The notes beneath the pieces were generated by a model. It had not been told where the DNA came from. It saw nothing but the letters and a program-made list of their open reading frames with translations, and made no database searches. Positions 16,356 to 24,618 of a DNA stretch of 64,000 bases are shown in pieces. The number at the start of each line of letters is the position of its first letter. Position 1 is the first letter of the stretch. A program made the translations under genes and the position numbers. This DNA is from Dethiosulfatibacter sp. (GTDB lineage: Bacteria > Bacillota_A > Clostridia > Tissierellales > Dethiosulfatibacteraceae): positions 1 through 64,000 of the forward strand of contig JAHRFV010000153.1 of NCBI GenBank assembly GCA_019084435.1, in the 5' to 3' direction.

Positions 16356-17483
16356 TTAAGCTTTCGTTACGCTGGTGATTCTTCCACCGCTATCCACAGT
16401 GTAGTTGTATGTTGCTGTTGTTCCATCTGCATATTCGATATAAAAACTCATCATATCCACTGTTAAAGTGGACACTTCTTTTAAGAGTAGCTCCGAGAAA
16501 ATATTATCCAGGGTGATGCTTGTGATCCTCCCACCGCTGTCGGTGGTGTATTGATACTGGGCATGATATTGATGGGTATCGCCCTTCTCAACGGTGTAGG
16601 TCACATCAATGGTTGTTTCAGTCACCACTAGATCAGAGACGATGGTATAGGAAACTCCCAGGTCATTTACTTGTGTTTGGATGTCATCCACTGAGCTTCC
16701 CACATTATTTAAAGAACTTTCTATCCGATAGAAGGTATCTGAAATACTGGGTCTGTATCTTCCCACTTCCACTCGGATGTTGTACCGATAAAATGGGTTA
16801 TATTCCAGGGAGATGATCCTCGTCTTTACATTGATTCCTAGGGGATTAAAAACAATCTGTACATTATCTCCCACGGCAAGGTTCAAAAGCTTAAAGAATG
16901 AGATGTCATAAGAAGATGCATTCTCTCTGGAATCATGGGATACTGCCACGTTAGTGACATTCTTTGAATCCATCACCGGAATATAATCGGTACTTCCCCT
17001 ATGGCTTCGAATGTTGATGTTGTAACCATCGTACTCAATCTCACCACCAAGGATGGCAATGTACTGCATCAGAGCAGCCCTTCTTGATACTTCCTGATTG
17101 ATCTTCATGGTGACACTCTCTGTGAAATCTACAATCCCCGCATTAAATGGTGTACCTGAAAGTACCTGGGCAAGTCCTGCCGCCGGATCTCCGGTGAAGT
17201 CAAACTCCGTAATGTTATACATCTCATGGTTCAGGACATAAGAGACATGCTCGCAGATCACTGAGCAGATAGGAAGGCTGCCCTGAAGGCTCTTTGATAT
17301 CTGAACAATTTCAAAATACTGATCATCTAGCTTGGCGATCTGTTTTACCTTAAGTGCCAGCGCTGATTTTGCAAGCACCGTGAAGGAAAGGGTATACTCT
17401 CCTTCCAGTGTTTCTCTGACATTAGAACTCATGACTTTTTTGATACTTTGAAGCAAAGTACTACCCGCATAGATTTCAATCAA
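16356..17483 (-). CDS. tail-associated (Tal/prophage endopeptidase-type) protein
   Basis: Residues 1-240 match the N-terminal part of siphovirus tail-tip proteins (gp27-like, annotated as phage minor structural protein): MIEIYAGSTLLQSIKKV, a stretch with EGEYTLSFTV, then AGLAQVLSGTPFNAG and SSYDISFFKLLNLAVGDNV. This part forms the hub ring at the tip. The protein is short (375 residues) and lacks an obvious peptidase domain. The C-terminal 90 residues contain a duplicated unit, YTTDSGGRITSIT and YTVDSGGRITSVT, probably a small repeat for fibre attachment. It follows the tape measure gene directly, so the usual distal tail gene is missing. Confidence 0.8.
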   Translation of the reverse strand: MIEIYAGSTLLQSIKKVMSSNVRETLEGEYTLSFTVLAKSALALKVKQIAKLDDQYFEIVQISKSLQGSLPICSVICEHVSYVLNHEMYNITEFDFTGDPAAGLAQVLSGTPFNAGIVDFTESVTMKINQEVSRRAALMQYIAILGGEIEYDGYNINIRSHRGSTDYIPVMDSKNVTNVAVSHDSRENASSYDISFFKLLNLAVGDNVQIVFNPLGINVKTRIISLEYNPFYRYNIRVEVGRYRPSISDTFYRIESSLNNVGSSVDDIQTQVNDLGVSYTIVSDLVVTETTIDVTYTVEKGDTHQYHAQYQYTTDSGGRITSITLDNIFSELLLKEVSTLTVDMMSFYIEYADGTTATYNYTVDSGGRITSVTKA

Positions 17484-17504
17484 GGCTTATCCCTCCTTTC
17501 TGTT

Positions 17505-20111
17505 TTATGATCCTGCCACACCAAGATTTCTAACAGTGACTGTATTCTGATTCCATTGAAGCTGGGCTATGACACGGGTTAAAATATTCCCATCAATGGT
17601 TAATGGTATGGTCACATCAAAGACTGCACCTTCCGAACCTCCAAGACTTCCTGAAACCTGAGAGTTCAGGTCCAAATCAAAGTCCGTAGGAATGGTGTCT
17701 TGCATATCCTTTTCCACACCACTCATGGCTTCAGTAAAGCCCTCGCCTATACCCTCACTCATGTTGGCACCAATACCGGCGAACACTTTAGAAGGTGAGC
17801 GGATTCCAAGAACGCTTTTAACGCCCCGCACAATACCGCCAACCATGCTATCCACCTTACTCTTGAGCCAACCTATCATGGATGAGATACCATCCCATAG
17901 ACCTCTGGCAATATTCCTTCCCACGTCATTCATGGAAGGAACTGCTCTCCCAAGACCAGTGACGATAGCCGTGATAATCTGTGGAAGTTGAGCTACTAAC
18001 TGTGGAATCGCTCTGATAAGTCCAGCTGCCAGTTGAATAGTCAGCTGAATCCCATTCTCGATAATCTTTGGATAGTTTCCAGCTAAGAAGCTCACAATGC
18101 TACTAATGATCTGAGGCAAAGCCTCAATTAATACAGGTAGGGCATTTAATATTCCAGTTGCCAAACCCTGAATCAGCTGAAAAGCTGCGTTCAAAATCTG
18201 GTCCATGTTAGCAATAAGTGTCTCCACAATCAGAATAATCGCCTGTACAATGGATGGAATCAGCTCGGGAAGTGCCTCTGCTATTCCTGTGGCCAAGGTC
18301 ACAATCATCACAAGAGCTGCTTCAACCAGAGCTGGTAAATTGGCGATAATTCCGTCCACCAAAGCCATCACCAGGTACAAGGCCCCTTCTGTAATCTGTG
18401 GTAAAGCCTCAATGAGTGCGGTTAAGAGCGTTAACACGATCTGCATGGCAGAGTCGATAATCATAGGAAGATTCTCTACGATTGAACCGACCAAAGCCAA
18501 AATAATATCCAGTCCCAAGGTAACAAACTGAGGAAGCTGCTCAGTTATCAGCGTCGTAATACCGCTCACCGTTTCTCCAATAACTTCTGAAATCTTCTCA
18601 AAGTCACCGTCTGCTTCATTGATTCCATTGGACAGTCCCGAGAACAGGTCAGTAATACCTGCAGACACCTCACTAACTGCCGGCAGAAACACACCTTGAA
18701 GTGACCGCTTCACCCCTTCAAATCCGTCTGAAAGATTATCATATCTCACTTCAGTGATCTGACTTAAAGCATCCTTCGTTGCAATGGTACTGTCTTTCAT
18801 GCCAGCAATGACCGGTAGGACTCCTGCTTCGAGGTCTTCAAACTGCGTACCAAAGAGTTGAACGCCGACGGTGTTTCGAAGAATGGGATCCTCGATTTCA
18901 TTCAGCCTTTCCACTACTGAATAGAAGGCATCACTGGCCGTTTCCCCGCCTTGAGCAAACTTCTGAGTCATCTCATCGGCATTAAACCCAAGGGATGTGA
19001 AAGCTTCAATGGTTCCTTTGCTACCGTCCTTAGCCCGGATGTTAAACTCCTTGACCGCATCGCCAATCTTATCGATACTAAAAGCTCCTGCTTCGGCACC
19101 ACCTATAAGTCCTACGATAAATTCATCTGCACTGAGTCCAAGGGCTGAATACTGATTTGAGTATTCATTTAATGTATCAAGAAGATCTCCGTTTTTGTCG
19201 GCACCATTTTGAGCACCCGTTGCAATAATGTTATAGGCTTCTTCAGAAGAGATTCCGAAGTTCTTCATGAGCGCGCCTGCAGCTCTAGCAGATTCCTGAA
19301 GTTCAAAACCAAAGGTATCCCTTAAAGCAAAACCGGACTCTGTTGCCTTTTCTAGTTCCTGGCCCATGAGTCCGGTTGTCTTTTTCACTTCTGATATGCC
19401 ATTAGCCACATCTTCTAAGCTGTCACCAAAGTTATGCTTATACACATTTTGAGCGACTTCACCCAGCTCCTCAAGTTCCTGACCGGTAGCCCCGGTGGAT
19501 GCTGAAATCTGATTGACCGCCATGTTGTATTCATCGCCCAGTTTAATGAGGCTCGCACCAGTAGCAACTGCTGCAGAGCCAATGGCAAGAACTGTAGCTC
19601 CGATTGCTGCACCGATTCCTTTTAAGACGCCCCCCAGTTTTTCAAACTTCCCCGAGGCATCATCTGTTTCATTGGCTGCATCATTCACGGCATCAGCGAA
19701 TCCACCTGCACCATCCTTTGCTTCATTAAAGCCTTGATTCATCTCATCGATGGCCTGTACATTCTTATCCAGTTCATTTTCCATCTTGTTGAGGTCGGCC
19801 TTGGCATTATTAAGTTGAATAGCCCAGTTCTGCGTTCTTCTATCGGTTTCACCAAAGGAGTCGGAGGCATTTTTAAGAGCGGCTTCAAGGGTATTGATTT
19901 TGTTTTTCTGAGCATCAATCTCTTTGTTCAACACATTATTTCTGGCTGTCATCGCCTGAATAGATTTATCCTGCTTATCAAATTGTGAAGTGACTAGGTT
20001 CATTTCAGAACCCAGCACTTTAAAACTTCGATTGATGTCTCTAAGAGCATTCTTGAACTCCTTCTCGCCTTCGACACCAATCTTAAAGCCAAAATTGTTA
20101 TCACCTGCCAT
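17505..20111 (-). CDS. phage tail tape measure protein
   Basis: This 868-residue protein sets tail length and is ejected during infection. The first 150 residues are coiled-coil heptads (KNALRDINRSFKVLGSEM onwards). A hydrophobic Ala/Gly-rich segment follows (GIGAAIGATVLAIGSAAVAT) and then a PhageMin_Tail domain (KLGDEYNMAVNQISASTG to about residue 470). Residues roughly 530-730 form a run of hydrophobic repeats around ALPQI/NLP units, as is usual for tape measures. The C-terminal part (RSPSKVFAGIGANM) is a conserved tape-measure ending. Size predicts a tail of about 130 nm by the usual 0.15 nm per residue rule. Confidence 0.92.
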   Translation of the reverse strand: MAGDNNFGFKIGVEGEKEFKNALRDINRSFKVLGSEMNLVTSQFDKQDKSIQAMTARNNVLNKEIDAQKNKINTLEAALKNASDSFGETDRRTQNWAIQLNNAKADLNKMENELDKNVQAIDEMNQGFNEAKDGAGGFADAVNDAANETDDASGKFEKLGGVLKGIGAAIGATVLAIGSAAVATGASLIKLGDEYNMAVNQISASTGATGQELEELGEVAQNVYKHNFGDSLEDVANGISEVKKTTGLMGQELEKATESGFALRDTFGFELQESARAAGALMKNFGISSEEAYNIIATGAQNGADKNGDLLDTLNEYSNQYSALGLSADEFIVGLIGGAEAGAFSIDKIGDAVKEFNIRAKDGSKGTIEAFTSLGFNADEMTQKFAQGGETASDAFYSVVERLNEIEDPILRNTVGVQLFGTQFEDLEAGVLPVIAGMKDSTIATKDALSQITEVRYDNLSDGFEGVKRSLQGVFLPAVSEVSAGITDLFSGLSNGINEADGDFEKISEVIGETVSGITTLITEQLPQFVTLGLDIILALVGSIVENLPMIIDSAMQIVLTLLTALIEALPQITEGALYLVMALVDGIIANLPALVEAALVMIVTLATGIAEALPELIPSIVQAIILIVETLIANMDQILNAAFQLIQGLATGILNALPVLIEALPQIISSIVSFLAGNYPKIIENGIQLTIQLAAGLIRAIPQLVAQLPQIITAIVTGLGRAVPSMNDVGRNIARGLWDGISSMIGWLKSKVDSMVGGIVRGVKSVLGIRSPSKVFAGIGANMSEGIGEGFTEAMSGVEKDMQDTIPTDFDLDLNSQVSGSLGGSEGAVFDVTIPLTIDGNILTRVIAQLQWNQNTVTVRNLGVAGS

Positions 20112-20139
20112 AATGACTCACCTCCTCCTCTTCAGGCAT

Positions 20140-20166
20140 GAAAAAAGACACCATATTTCGGTATCA
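20140..20166 (-). terminator. intrinsic terminator upstream of the tape measure gene
   Basis: Minus-strand GATACC and GGTGTC pair around a short loop and are followed directly by six T (plus-strand A run 20141-20146). It lies between the frameshifted chaperone and the tape measure gene, so late transcription must pass it. Confidence 0.5.
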
Positions 20167-20228
20167 GCGTAATCAATAATCCGTATCTGTGTTTTTATTA
20201 AAATTATTTCGATATTAGCGTAATTCTA

Positions 20229-20435
20229 CTAAATCCACTCTGGAATCACATCATCAATGAAATATTCCATTCTCGGTTTTGAGATACCAATAAACTGTTT
20301 GTGACATTCCCAAAGGTCCATGAGGTATCCAATAGGCATCAGCCATACCTCGTTTTCTTTTCGGTTGAGATGTGCTGTACCGTAGTAGAGCAGTCGGGTA
20401 AATAACTCTTCATCACTTACCCGACCACCTCGTTT
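20229..20435 (-). CDS. gpT-like C-terminal extension of the tail chaperone, made by -1 frameshift
   Basis: After the slippery A AAA AAC the -1 frame stays open for 68 further sense and stop codons: it reads RGGRVSDEELFTRLLYYG, then MPIGYLMDLWECHKQFIG and ends FIDDVIPEWI before TAG at 20229. There is no start codon or ribosome site of its own. The composition and position match the T part of gpG-gpT tail assembly chaperones, in which a small fraction of ribosomes make the long form that coats the tape measure protein. The reading was made by hand and the frame arithmetic agrees exactly. Confidence 0.75.
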   Translation of the reverse strand, partial: KRGGRVSDEELFTRLLYYGTAHLNRKENEVWLMPIGYLMDLWECHKQFIGISKPRMEYFIDDVIPEWI

Positions 20436-20827
20436 TTTGAGGGTTCACTCTCCACATTTCTCTTGGTTCCCTTCATCATACTTGCCATGATGGCATTCTT
20501 GTACTCAGCTAGGTCAAAAGGCGTGGTGAGAAGCTCTACTTCCTCTTCGGTAAGGAGTTCTTTCTTCTCATCTTTATTTCTGATGTTATGGATCAAAATG
20601 GACTGGTTCGCCAGAAGTGTAATCAGCCACACGATCTCGTCCAATGCCATCTCGAAGTTTTCGGTCTTCATCAGCTTGGCCCCTAAGTTCTCAAGCCCAC
20701 CATAACGTCCGGCAATCGCCTTTGTCGCTTTTGTTGTTAGGATCAGTTTGAAGTCAGTACCACCGATGTTGATCGTAGTGCTCCTCTCTTCTGATACCTC
20801 ATCTACTTTTATCTTTTCATTTGCCAT
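20417..20827 (-). CDS. tail assembly chaperone, gpG-like short form
   Basis: A 136-residue acidic and basic protein of the type between major tail and tape measure genes in siphoviruses. It begins MANEKIKVDEVSEERSTTIN, has a Gly-rich NIGGTDFKL turn and a helical middle (LDEIVWLITLLANQSIL), and ends in EPSKNEVVG. It would bind the tape measure during tail assembly. The last codons contain the slip site TCA AAA AAC, seven codons before the stop, through which a longer product is made. Family assignment rests on position, size and the frameshift. Confidence 0.8.
   Translation of the reverse strand: MANEKIKVDEVSEERSTTINIGGTDFKLILTTKATKAIAGRYGGLENLGAKLMKTENFEMALDEIVWLITLLANQSILIHNIRNKDEKKELLTEEEVELLTTPFDLAEYKNAIMASMMKGTKRNVESEPSKNEVVG
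20432..20438 (-). other. programmed -1 ribosomal frameshift site, A AAA AAC
   Basis: The heptamer reads A AAA AAC in the zero frame of the chaperone (TCA AAA AAC), the canonical X XXY YYZ arrangement. Slipping back by one base enters the open frame that ends at 20229. The zero frame stops 15 bases later. Confidence 0.8.
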
Positions 20828-20843
20828 TACTATTTACCTCCCA

Positions 20844-21725
20844 TTAAGATACCGTCACTGTTGCTACGGTTGTCGTTACATCACTGGCCCCAACAAGACT
20901 GAGAACACAGTAATAGTAATAGGTATCTGCCAGAAGATCCGTTGGAATATCAAAGCTGGCCGATGTCTCTCCATTAATAGCTGTGCCTCCTGTTGTACTA
21001 TCGATGGTATTCTCATACCACTGGTAGGTTGCCGGATCGCTGGTGTTAGACTCAGCTACGACAGATAGGCTTCCTGTAATACTACCGGCTGTCACTTCCG
21101 TCAGTCCTGCAGGTTGGGTTGTGATGGTAATGGTCGGTGTCACCGCTGTGAAGTCCGGTTCATAAACGGATGTGAACCAACTTGAAATTGTTGAAGCTGA
21201 TACACCATTATCTCCTTCAGTGACTTCTGCTTTCCAAGGATGCTTGTTTTCGCCATCCAGCTTGTTACGTCTAAACACAGTGCCTTCTATGGTGGGACTG
21301 CTAAAGGTAATGGAGTCACCCTTAGTTGCAAGGGTTGTGGCAGGAACTGAGAAAATAACTCTGTAGAGCCAAAAGTAGCGATACTTTCCATTGGCTTTCT
21401 TTGCACGAAACCCGACTGCCACCGGACTTCCTCCATCTTCACTTCTTGAAACAACGACATTGTTGCTGTCGATTTTACACCCGGTCAAATCCTGTGCCAC
21501 CAAGGATCCGATATCATCGATTCCAAGTGTCAGTGCGCCACTTTTGAATTCCTTCACAACTTCAGACGCACCGTCATCTGCGTAAAGAATCGCTTCAATC
21601 AGCTCCACACTTAGCTCCGCTGTCATGGCTTTTGCCAAGACTTTTGGTATGCCATAGGTTTCGATGCCATTTTGGTCTTCTGTAATCTTGGCATAATAAA
21701 GACTATCCAATCCGATTGTTGCCAT
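20844..21725 (-). CDS. major tail protein (phi13 type) with C-terminal Ig-like domain
   Basis: The tail tube subunit, 293 residues. The N-terminal 195 residues match phi13-type major tail proteins: MATIGLDSLYYAKITEDQNG, then TAELSVELIEAILYADD and GFRAKKANGKYRYFWLYRV. From about residue 200 an extra beta-rich domain begins (TITITTQPAGLTEVTAGSIT, then YQWYENTIDSTTGG and YYYYCVLSLVGAS), an immunoglobulin-like fold often displayed on tail tubes and thought to bind cell-surface sugars. The gene has CGGAGGAAG in front and begins the tail block after the head-joining genes. Confidence 0.85.
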   Translation of the reverse strand: MATIGLDSLYYAKITEDQNGIETYGIPKVLAKAMTAELSVELIEAILYADDGASEVVKEFKSGALTLGIDDIGSLVAQDLTGCKIDSNNVVVSRSEDGGSPVAVGFRAKKANGKYRYFWLYRVIFSVPATTLATKGDSITFSSPTIEGTVFRRNKLDGENKHPWKAEVTEGDNGVSASTISSWFTSVYEPDFTAVTPTITITTQPAGLTEVTAGSITGSLSVVAESNTSDPATYQWYENTIDSTTGGTAINGETSASFDIPTDLLADTYYYYCVLSLVGASDVTTTVATVTVS

Positions 21726-22070
21726 TTAATCTTCCTCCGTTTCATATTCTTTCATTACGTCAATGGCGTAATGATGAAATTTTGTATCGTTCTCATAACC
21801 CACATACTGCCTATCCGTTATGGTCATACCACCTTCTTGCAGGGCTTTTGTCAGTTCCTTTTTCCGCTTGTTATAGTTCTTCTTTATGAAAAGGGACAAT
21901 CTGGCTTCTGACACGATCATATAATTTTGATTGTCTGCAAAGAGATCCAATCTATCTGACATGGGAGTAATCACCAGATACTCATCAGGCGGTAATTCAG
22001 AAAACACACCTGTCTCTACGGGTATGTCCAAAGGATCGAGTATGCTATTAAGTTCTGAAAGCAAGCTCAT
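21726..22070 (-). CDS. tail terminator/completion protein candidate
   Basis: A 114-residue protein between the HK97 gp10-like gene and the major tail gene. Its pattern (ELPPDEYLVITPMSDRLD, then SEARLSLFIKKNYNKRKKEL and DTKFHHYAIDVMKEYE) fits the DUF806/tail-terminator group that caps the tail and joins it to the head. Position is the main support. It overlaps the upstream gene by 4 nt and its stop is adjacent to the major tail start. Confidence 0.65.
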   Translation of the reverse strand: MSLLSELNSILDPLDIPVETGVFSELPPDEYLVITPMSDRLDLFADNQNYMIVSEARLSLFIKKNYNKRKKELTKALQEGGMTITDRQYVGYENDTKFHHYAIDVMKEYETEED

Positions 22071-22507
22071 AGTTTATCAATCTCCTTATCAAGGGCTTTT
22101 TTCATTGCTTCGATACACGCTTTTTTCGAAGCACTTTTTGTCGGCTTGAGCCAAGGTTTTGGAGGTTGACCAGATTTTCCGTACTCGATGACCGCAGCCT
22201 TTAGGGCATTGGACACTCCCTTTCTATCCTTAGTTGTAGGGATACCCACACGAAGTTTCCAGTTACCATCATTATCTTGAACAGGCTTAGTAGTTTCCAA
22301 GGATTCTAATAGATCCCCAGTTGATGTTGACGGTTCTTTGGTATTTTGCCCTATTCGTAGAGACAGATTGCTCTTAGCCTTTTCTACAACTGGCTCAGCA
22401 CCTTCCTCTAAAACCTTAGGGACAATTTCATCAAACTTATTGTTGAGTCTCGATAGTTTCTCTAAAAATTCATCCGGCATTTTGAAACTAGCTCTAGCCA
22501 AATTCAT
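22067..22507 (-). CDS. HK97 gp10 family head-tail joining protein
   Basis: About 146 residues, with MPDEFLEKLSRLNNKFDEIV at the N-terminus, a stretch with SLRIGQNTKEPSTSTGDLLE in the middle and RKGVSNALKAAVIEYGKSGQ near the end, the hallmark of gp10-like neck proteins. It helps join the finished head to the tail. The ATG at 22507 lies in TGATG, overlapping the previous stop, with AAAGGGG before it. Part of a tightly overlapping block of five connector genes. Confidence 0.8.
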   Translation of the reverse strand: MNLARASFKMPDEFLEKLSRLNNKFDEIVPKVLEEGAEPVVEKAKSNLSLRIGQNTKEPSTSTGDLLESLETTKPVQDNDGNWKLRVGIPTTKDRKGVSNALKAAVIEYGKSGQPPKPWLKPTKSASKKACIEAMKKALDKEIDKL

Positions 22508-22842
22508 CACCCCTTTGAACCTGTCACTTTTTCAGCCAGCACCTCAACATACATGCCTTTTTCCCTGATATCTTCCACACTCAAAATATTGTACTTTTCA
22601 CCCTTACACACCAATACATGAGTCGTGCTGATATCAATAGCGGGTGGCTTGCGAAACCTAAAAAGGGCAGTGGCTGTTGTAAAGCTTGCCCTGTTTTTCC
22701 ATGCTTCATTGCCATGTCTGTTTTCTTTATAGGCTCTGGTCTTTAGTATAAGGACTTCTTCTTTTGTCACAAATCCTTCTTCATCTTTCGCTGAGTTGGT
22801 GCTATAGATTTCAACAAAGGTCTGCATCATTCCAAAACTCAT
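22507..22842 (-). CDS. phage head closure/head-tail adaptor protein
   Basis: A 111-residue beta-rich protein of the SPP1 gp16/HK97 head-tail adaptor type. It has FVEIYSTNSAKDEEGFVTKE at the N-terminus and ISTTHVLVCKGEKYNILSVE near the end, matching the typical final segment around YNI..V.DI. It closes the portal channel after packaging. It begins in the ATGA overlap with the gp6-like gene upstream. Confidence 0.75.
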   Translation of the reverse strand: MSFGMMQTFVEIYSTNSAKDEEGFVTKEEVLILKTRAYKENRHGNEAWKNRASFTTATALFRFRKPPAIDISTTHVLVCKGEKYNILSVEDIREKGMYVEVLAEKVTGSKG

Positions 22843-23150
22843 ATGACCACATCCCTATTCATGCGAAGGAGCATGTTCACCACACGCCACACCTGCTCAC
22901 TGGCATCCACCTTATCCTGAAAAAAGCCGCCAGTGCTACCATCCCGACTTTCGTAAAAGTGAGATGATAGCATGATGACAGCCTGTTCTGTAGTTGGATC
23001 CATGGGATTTATCTCATAGAATCCCGATACTTTTTTCTGATAGCCTTCTGCATAAGAGGTAGCGGCGGTGATGTAGCTTGCGATGAGCTCATCATCCTCA
23101 TTATGATCAAGGATCAGATTCTTTTTTACTTTCTCTAGTAAAGCTGACAT
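22839..23150 (-). CDS. gp6-like head-tail connector protein
   Basis: About 103 residues, mostly helical, with LLEKVKKNLILDHNEDDELI, then AATSYAEGYQKK and TEQAVIMLSSHFYESRD, the signature of phage gp6-like connectors (ring beneath the portal). The ATG at 23150 is preceded by GGGGGTAGTCG. Order and overlaps with capsid and adaptor genes agree. Confidence 0.8.
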   Translation of the reverse strand: MSALLEKVKKNLILDHNEDDELIASYITAATSYAEGYQKKVSGFYEINPMDPTTEQAVIMLSSHFYESRDGSTGGFFQDKVDASEQVWRVVNMLLRMNRDVVI

Positions 23151-23168
23151 CACCGACTACCCCCTTCC

Positions 23169-23390
23169 TTATTCTGATGCCATAAGCCCAGCAGCTTTAA
23201 GCTTTGCAAGAAGTGCATTAAAATCAGAAACCAGTGCCGGCACATCAGCTGCGGTGCTATCTGCCTGAAGGGCAGAGGGTTTAACCTCTACCCCATCAAA
23301 GGTAAGTTTCCCTTCAGAGGTGACTAAAAGTTCGCCACCAATAACCGTTTTTTCTCCACCCTGCTCTGTATAGTTCTTGACATTACTCAT
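23169..23390 (-). CDS. small head protein, head-fibre-like
   Basis: A 73-residue protein, MSNVKNYTEQGGEKTVIGGE at the start and LVSDFNALLAKLKAAGLMAS at the end, just after the capsid gene. The N-terminal NYTEQGG..TVIGG.L segment followed by a short helix is found in head fibre or capsid-decoration proteins of Gram-positive phages. Role inferred from that pattern and position. Confidence 0.6.
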   Translation of the reverse strand: MSNVKNYTEQGGEKTVIGGELLVTSEGKLTFDGVEVKPSALQADSTAADVPALVSDFNALLAKLKAAGLMASE

Positions 23391-23400
23391 AGAGCATCAC

Positions 23401-24600
23401 CTACGCTTTCTGCTGAAGAACCTTTATGGCTTCAGCAAGAATCAGTTTTCCATCTACCCTCTGGCTGGCCTTAAACCCTACCTGACCGGTAGCTGCAAAA
23501 AGCTCATTAAGTCTCTGGAAGGAACGACCTTGTCTATCGGCAACCCAGTAGTATCCAAAGTCACCAAAGGCGATGGACTTGGCTCCTGCTGCAATGGTTG
23601 GTACATAGGCAGAAGTTTTTACAGGTCGATTCAAAATGGTATCAGGCTGGCCGACAGAGATAGAAGGCTGCCACAAATACTGACCATTCCCATCCTTCAG
23701 TTTTCGAATGGCTTTTACTGTCGCATCGTTCATTACGAAGATGGCATTCTTTCGATAAGGTGACTTCAAGCTGTAGAAAAGATCCATAATCTCATCAACG
23801 GTGATGGCTGTAGCTGAAGCCGCAGTCACACCAAGGTCTGCTCCACCAGTGGCATTGAAAATACCTGTAGGTTTACCGGAACCATCACCAACAAAGAATG
23901 CTTCTTCTTCCTTGGCACCGATTCGTCTTGCAAATTCCCTAGCAATATAGCCTTCAAGGTTAAAGACGCTGTCATTCAGAAGCTCTTCAGATACCTTGAT
24001 CATGGTTGCAAGCTTATAGGCACCAATGGACACTTGAGTGAAGGCGTCATCAGATTCAGGAATCGGACCTTCCTCATCCACCCAGGACGCAGTTCCTTTA
24101 GATGCCACCACTGGAATCTTTCTATCCCCGGATGAAGTGGTGATGACCTTGGCAATGCTTCTGAAGATATTTTCTTCCTGAAGTGACTCAATCAAGGTTC
24201 TTTCAAACTCGTCAGGTACCAGGTATCCACCTTCTGAATCCGTACCAATCTGAAGGGCATTTTGCACATCATAACTGTTCTTGTTTCTCATGGCTTTCCA
24301 GAATGCTTGTCGATACTCATTGGAGGCTCTACCCTTCTTCTCTTCTCCACCCATGGCACTTCCTGGCTTATTGGTAATAGGAGATGACGTTGGACGGGCA
24401 AGCTCCTCATCGATGGACGCTCTGCGCTCCAGTCTTTCGATTTCTTTTCCTAAATTGACTACTTCCGCTTCCATCTTGTCGTATGTGGCAGTGTCTTCAG
24501 CAGAAAGCATACCGTCACTACCTCTTTTGCTATCCAGGAAAGCTTTCGCATCATCCCAGGCTTTTGCTCTCTTTTCTCTCAGTTCAAGAATTTTGTTCAT
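23401..24600 (-). CDS. HK97-type major capsid protein
   Basis: The 399-residue capsid subunit. Residues about 1-65 are a coiled-coil scaffold (delta) domain (EKRAKAWDDAKAFLDSKRGS onwards), removed by the ClpP-like protease. The mature part begins around residue 90-100 (YRQAFWKAMRNKNSYDVQNA) and shows the E-loop and P-domain patterns GSDGEGGYLVPDEF-like (here TDSEGGYLVPDEFERT), EEAFFVGDGSGKPTGIF and AIFVMNDATVKAIRKLKDG. It forms the icosahedral shell. Gene order protease-capsid is standard. Confidence 0.95.
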   Translation of the reverse strand: MNKILELREKRAKAWDDAKAFLDSKRGSDGMLSAEDTATYDKMEAEVVNLGKEIERLERRASIDEELARPTSSPITNKPGSAMGGEEKKGRASNEYRQAFWKAMRNKNSYDVQNALQIGTDSEGGYLVPDEFERTLIESLQEENIFRSIAKVITTSSGDRKIPVVASKGTASWVDEEGPIPESDDAFTQVSIGAYKLATMIKVSEELLNDSVFNLEGYIAREFARRIGAKEEEAFFVGDGSGKPTGIFNATGGADLGVTAASATAITVDEIMDLFYSLKSPYRKNAIFVMNDATVKAIRKLKDGNGQYLWQPSISVGQPDTILNRPVKTSAYVPTIAAGAKSIAFGDFGYYWVADRQGRSFQRLNELFAATGQVGFKASQRVDGKLILAEAIKVLQQKA

Positions 24601-24618
24601 ATCATTTTCCTCCTCAAA

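Noticed and set aside
21931..22149. Plus-strand frames across the tail and head-joining genes
   Set aside because: All are opposite overlapping, well-conserved phage genes and lack ribosome sites.
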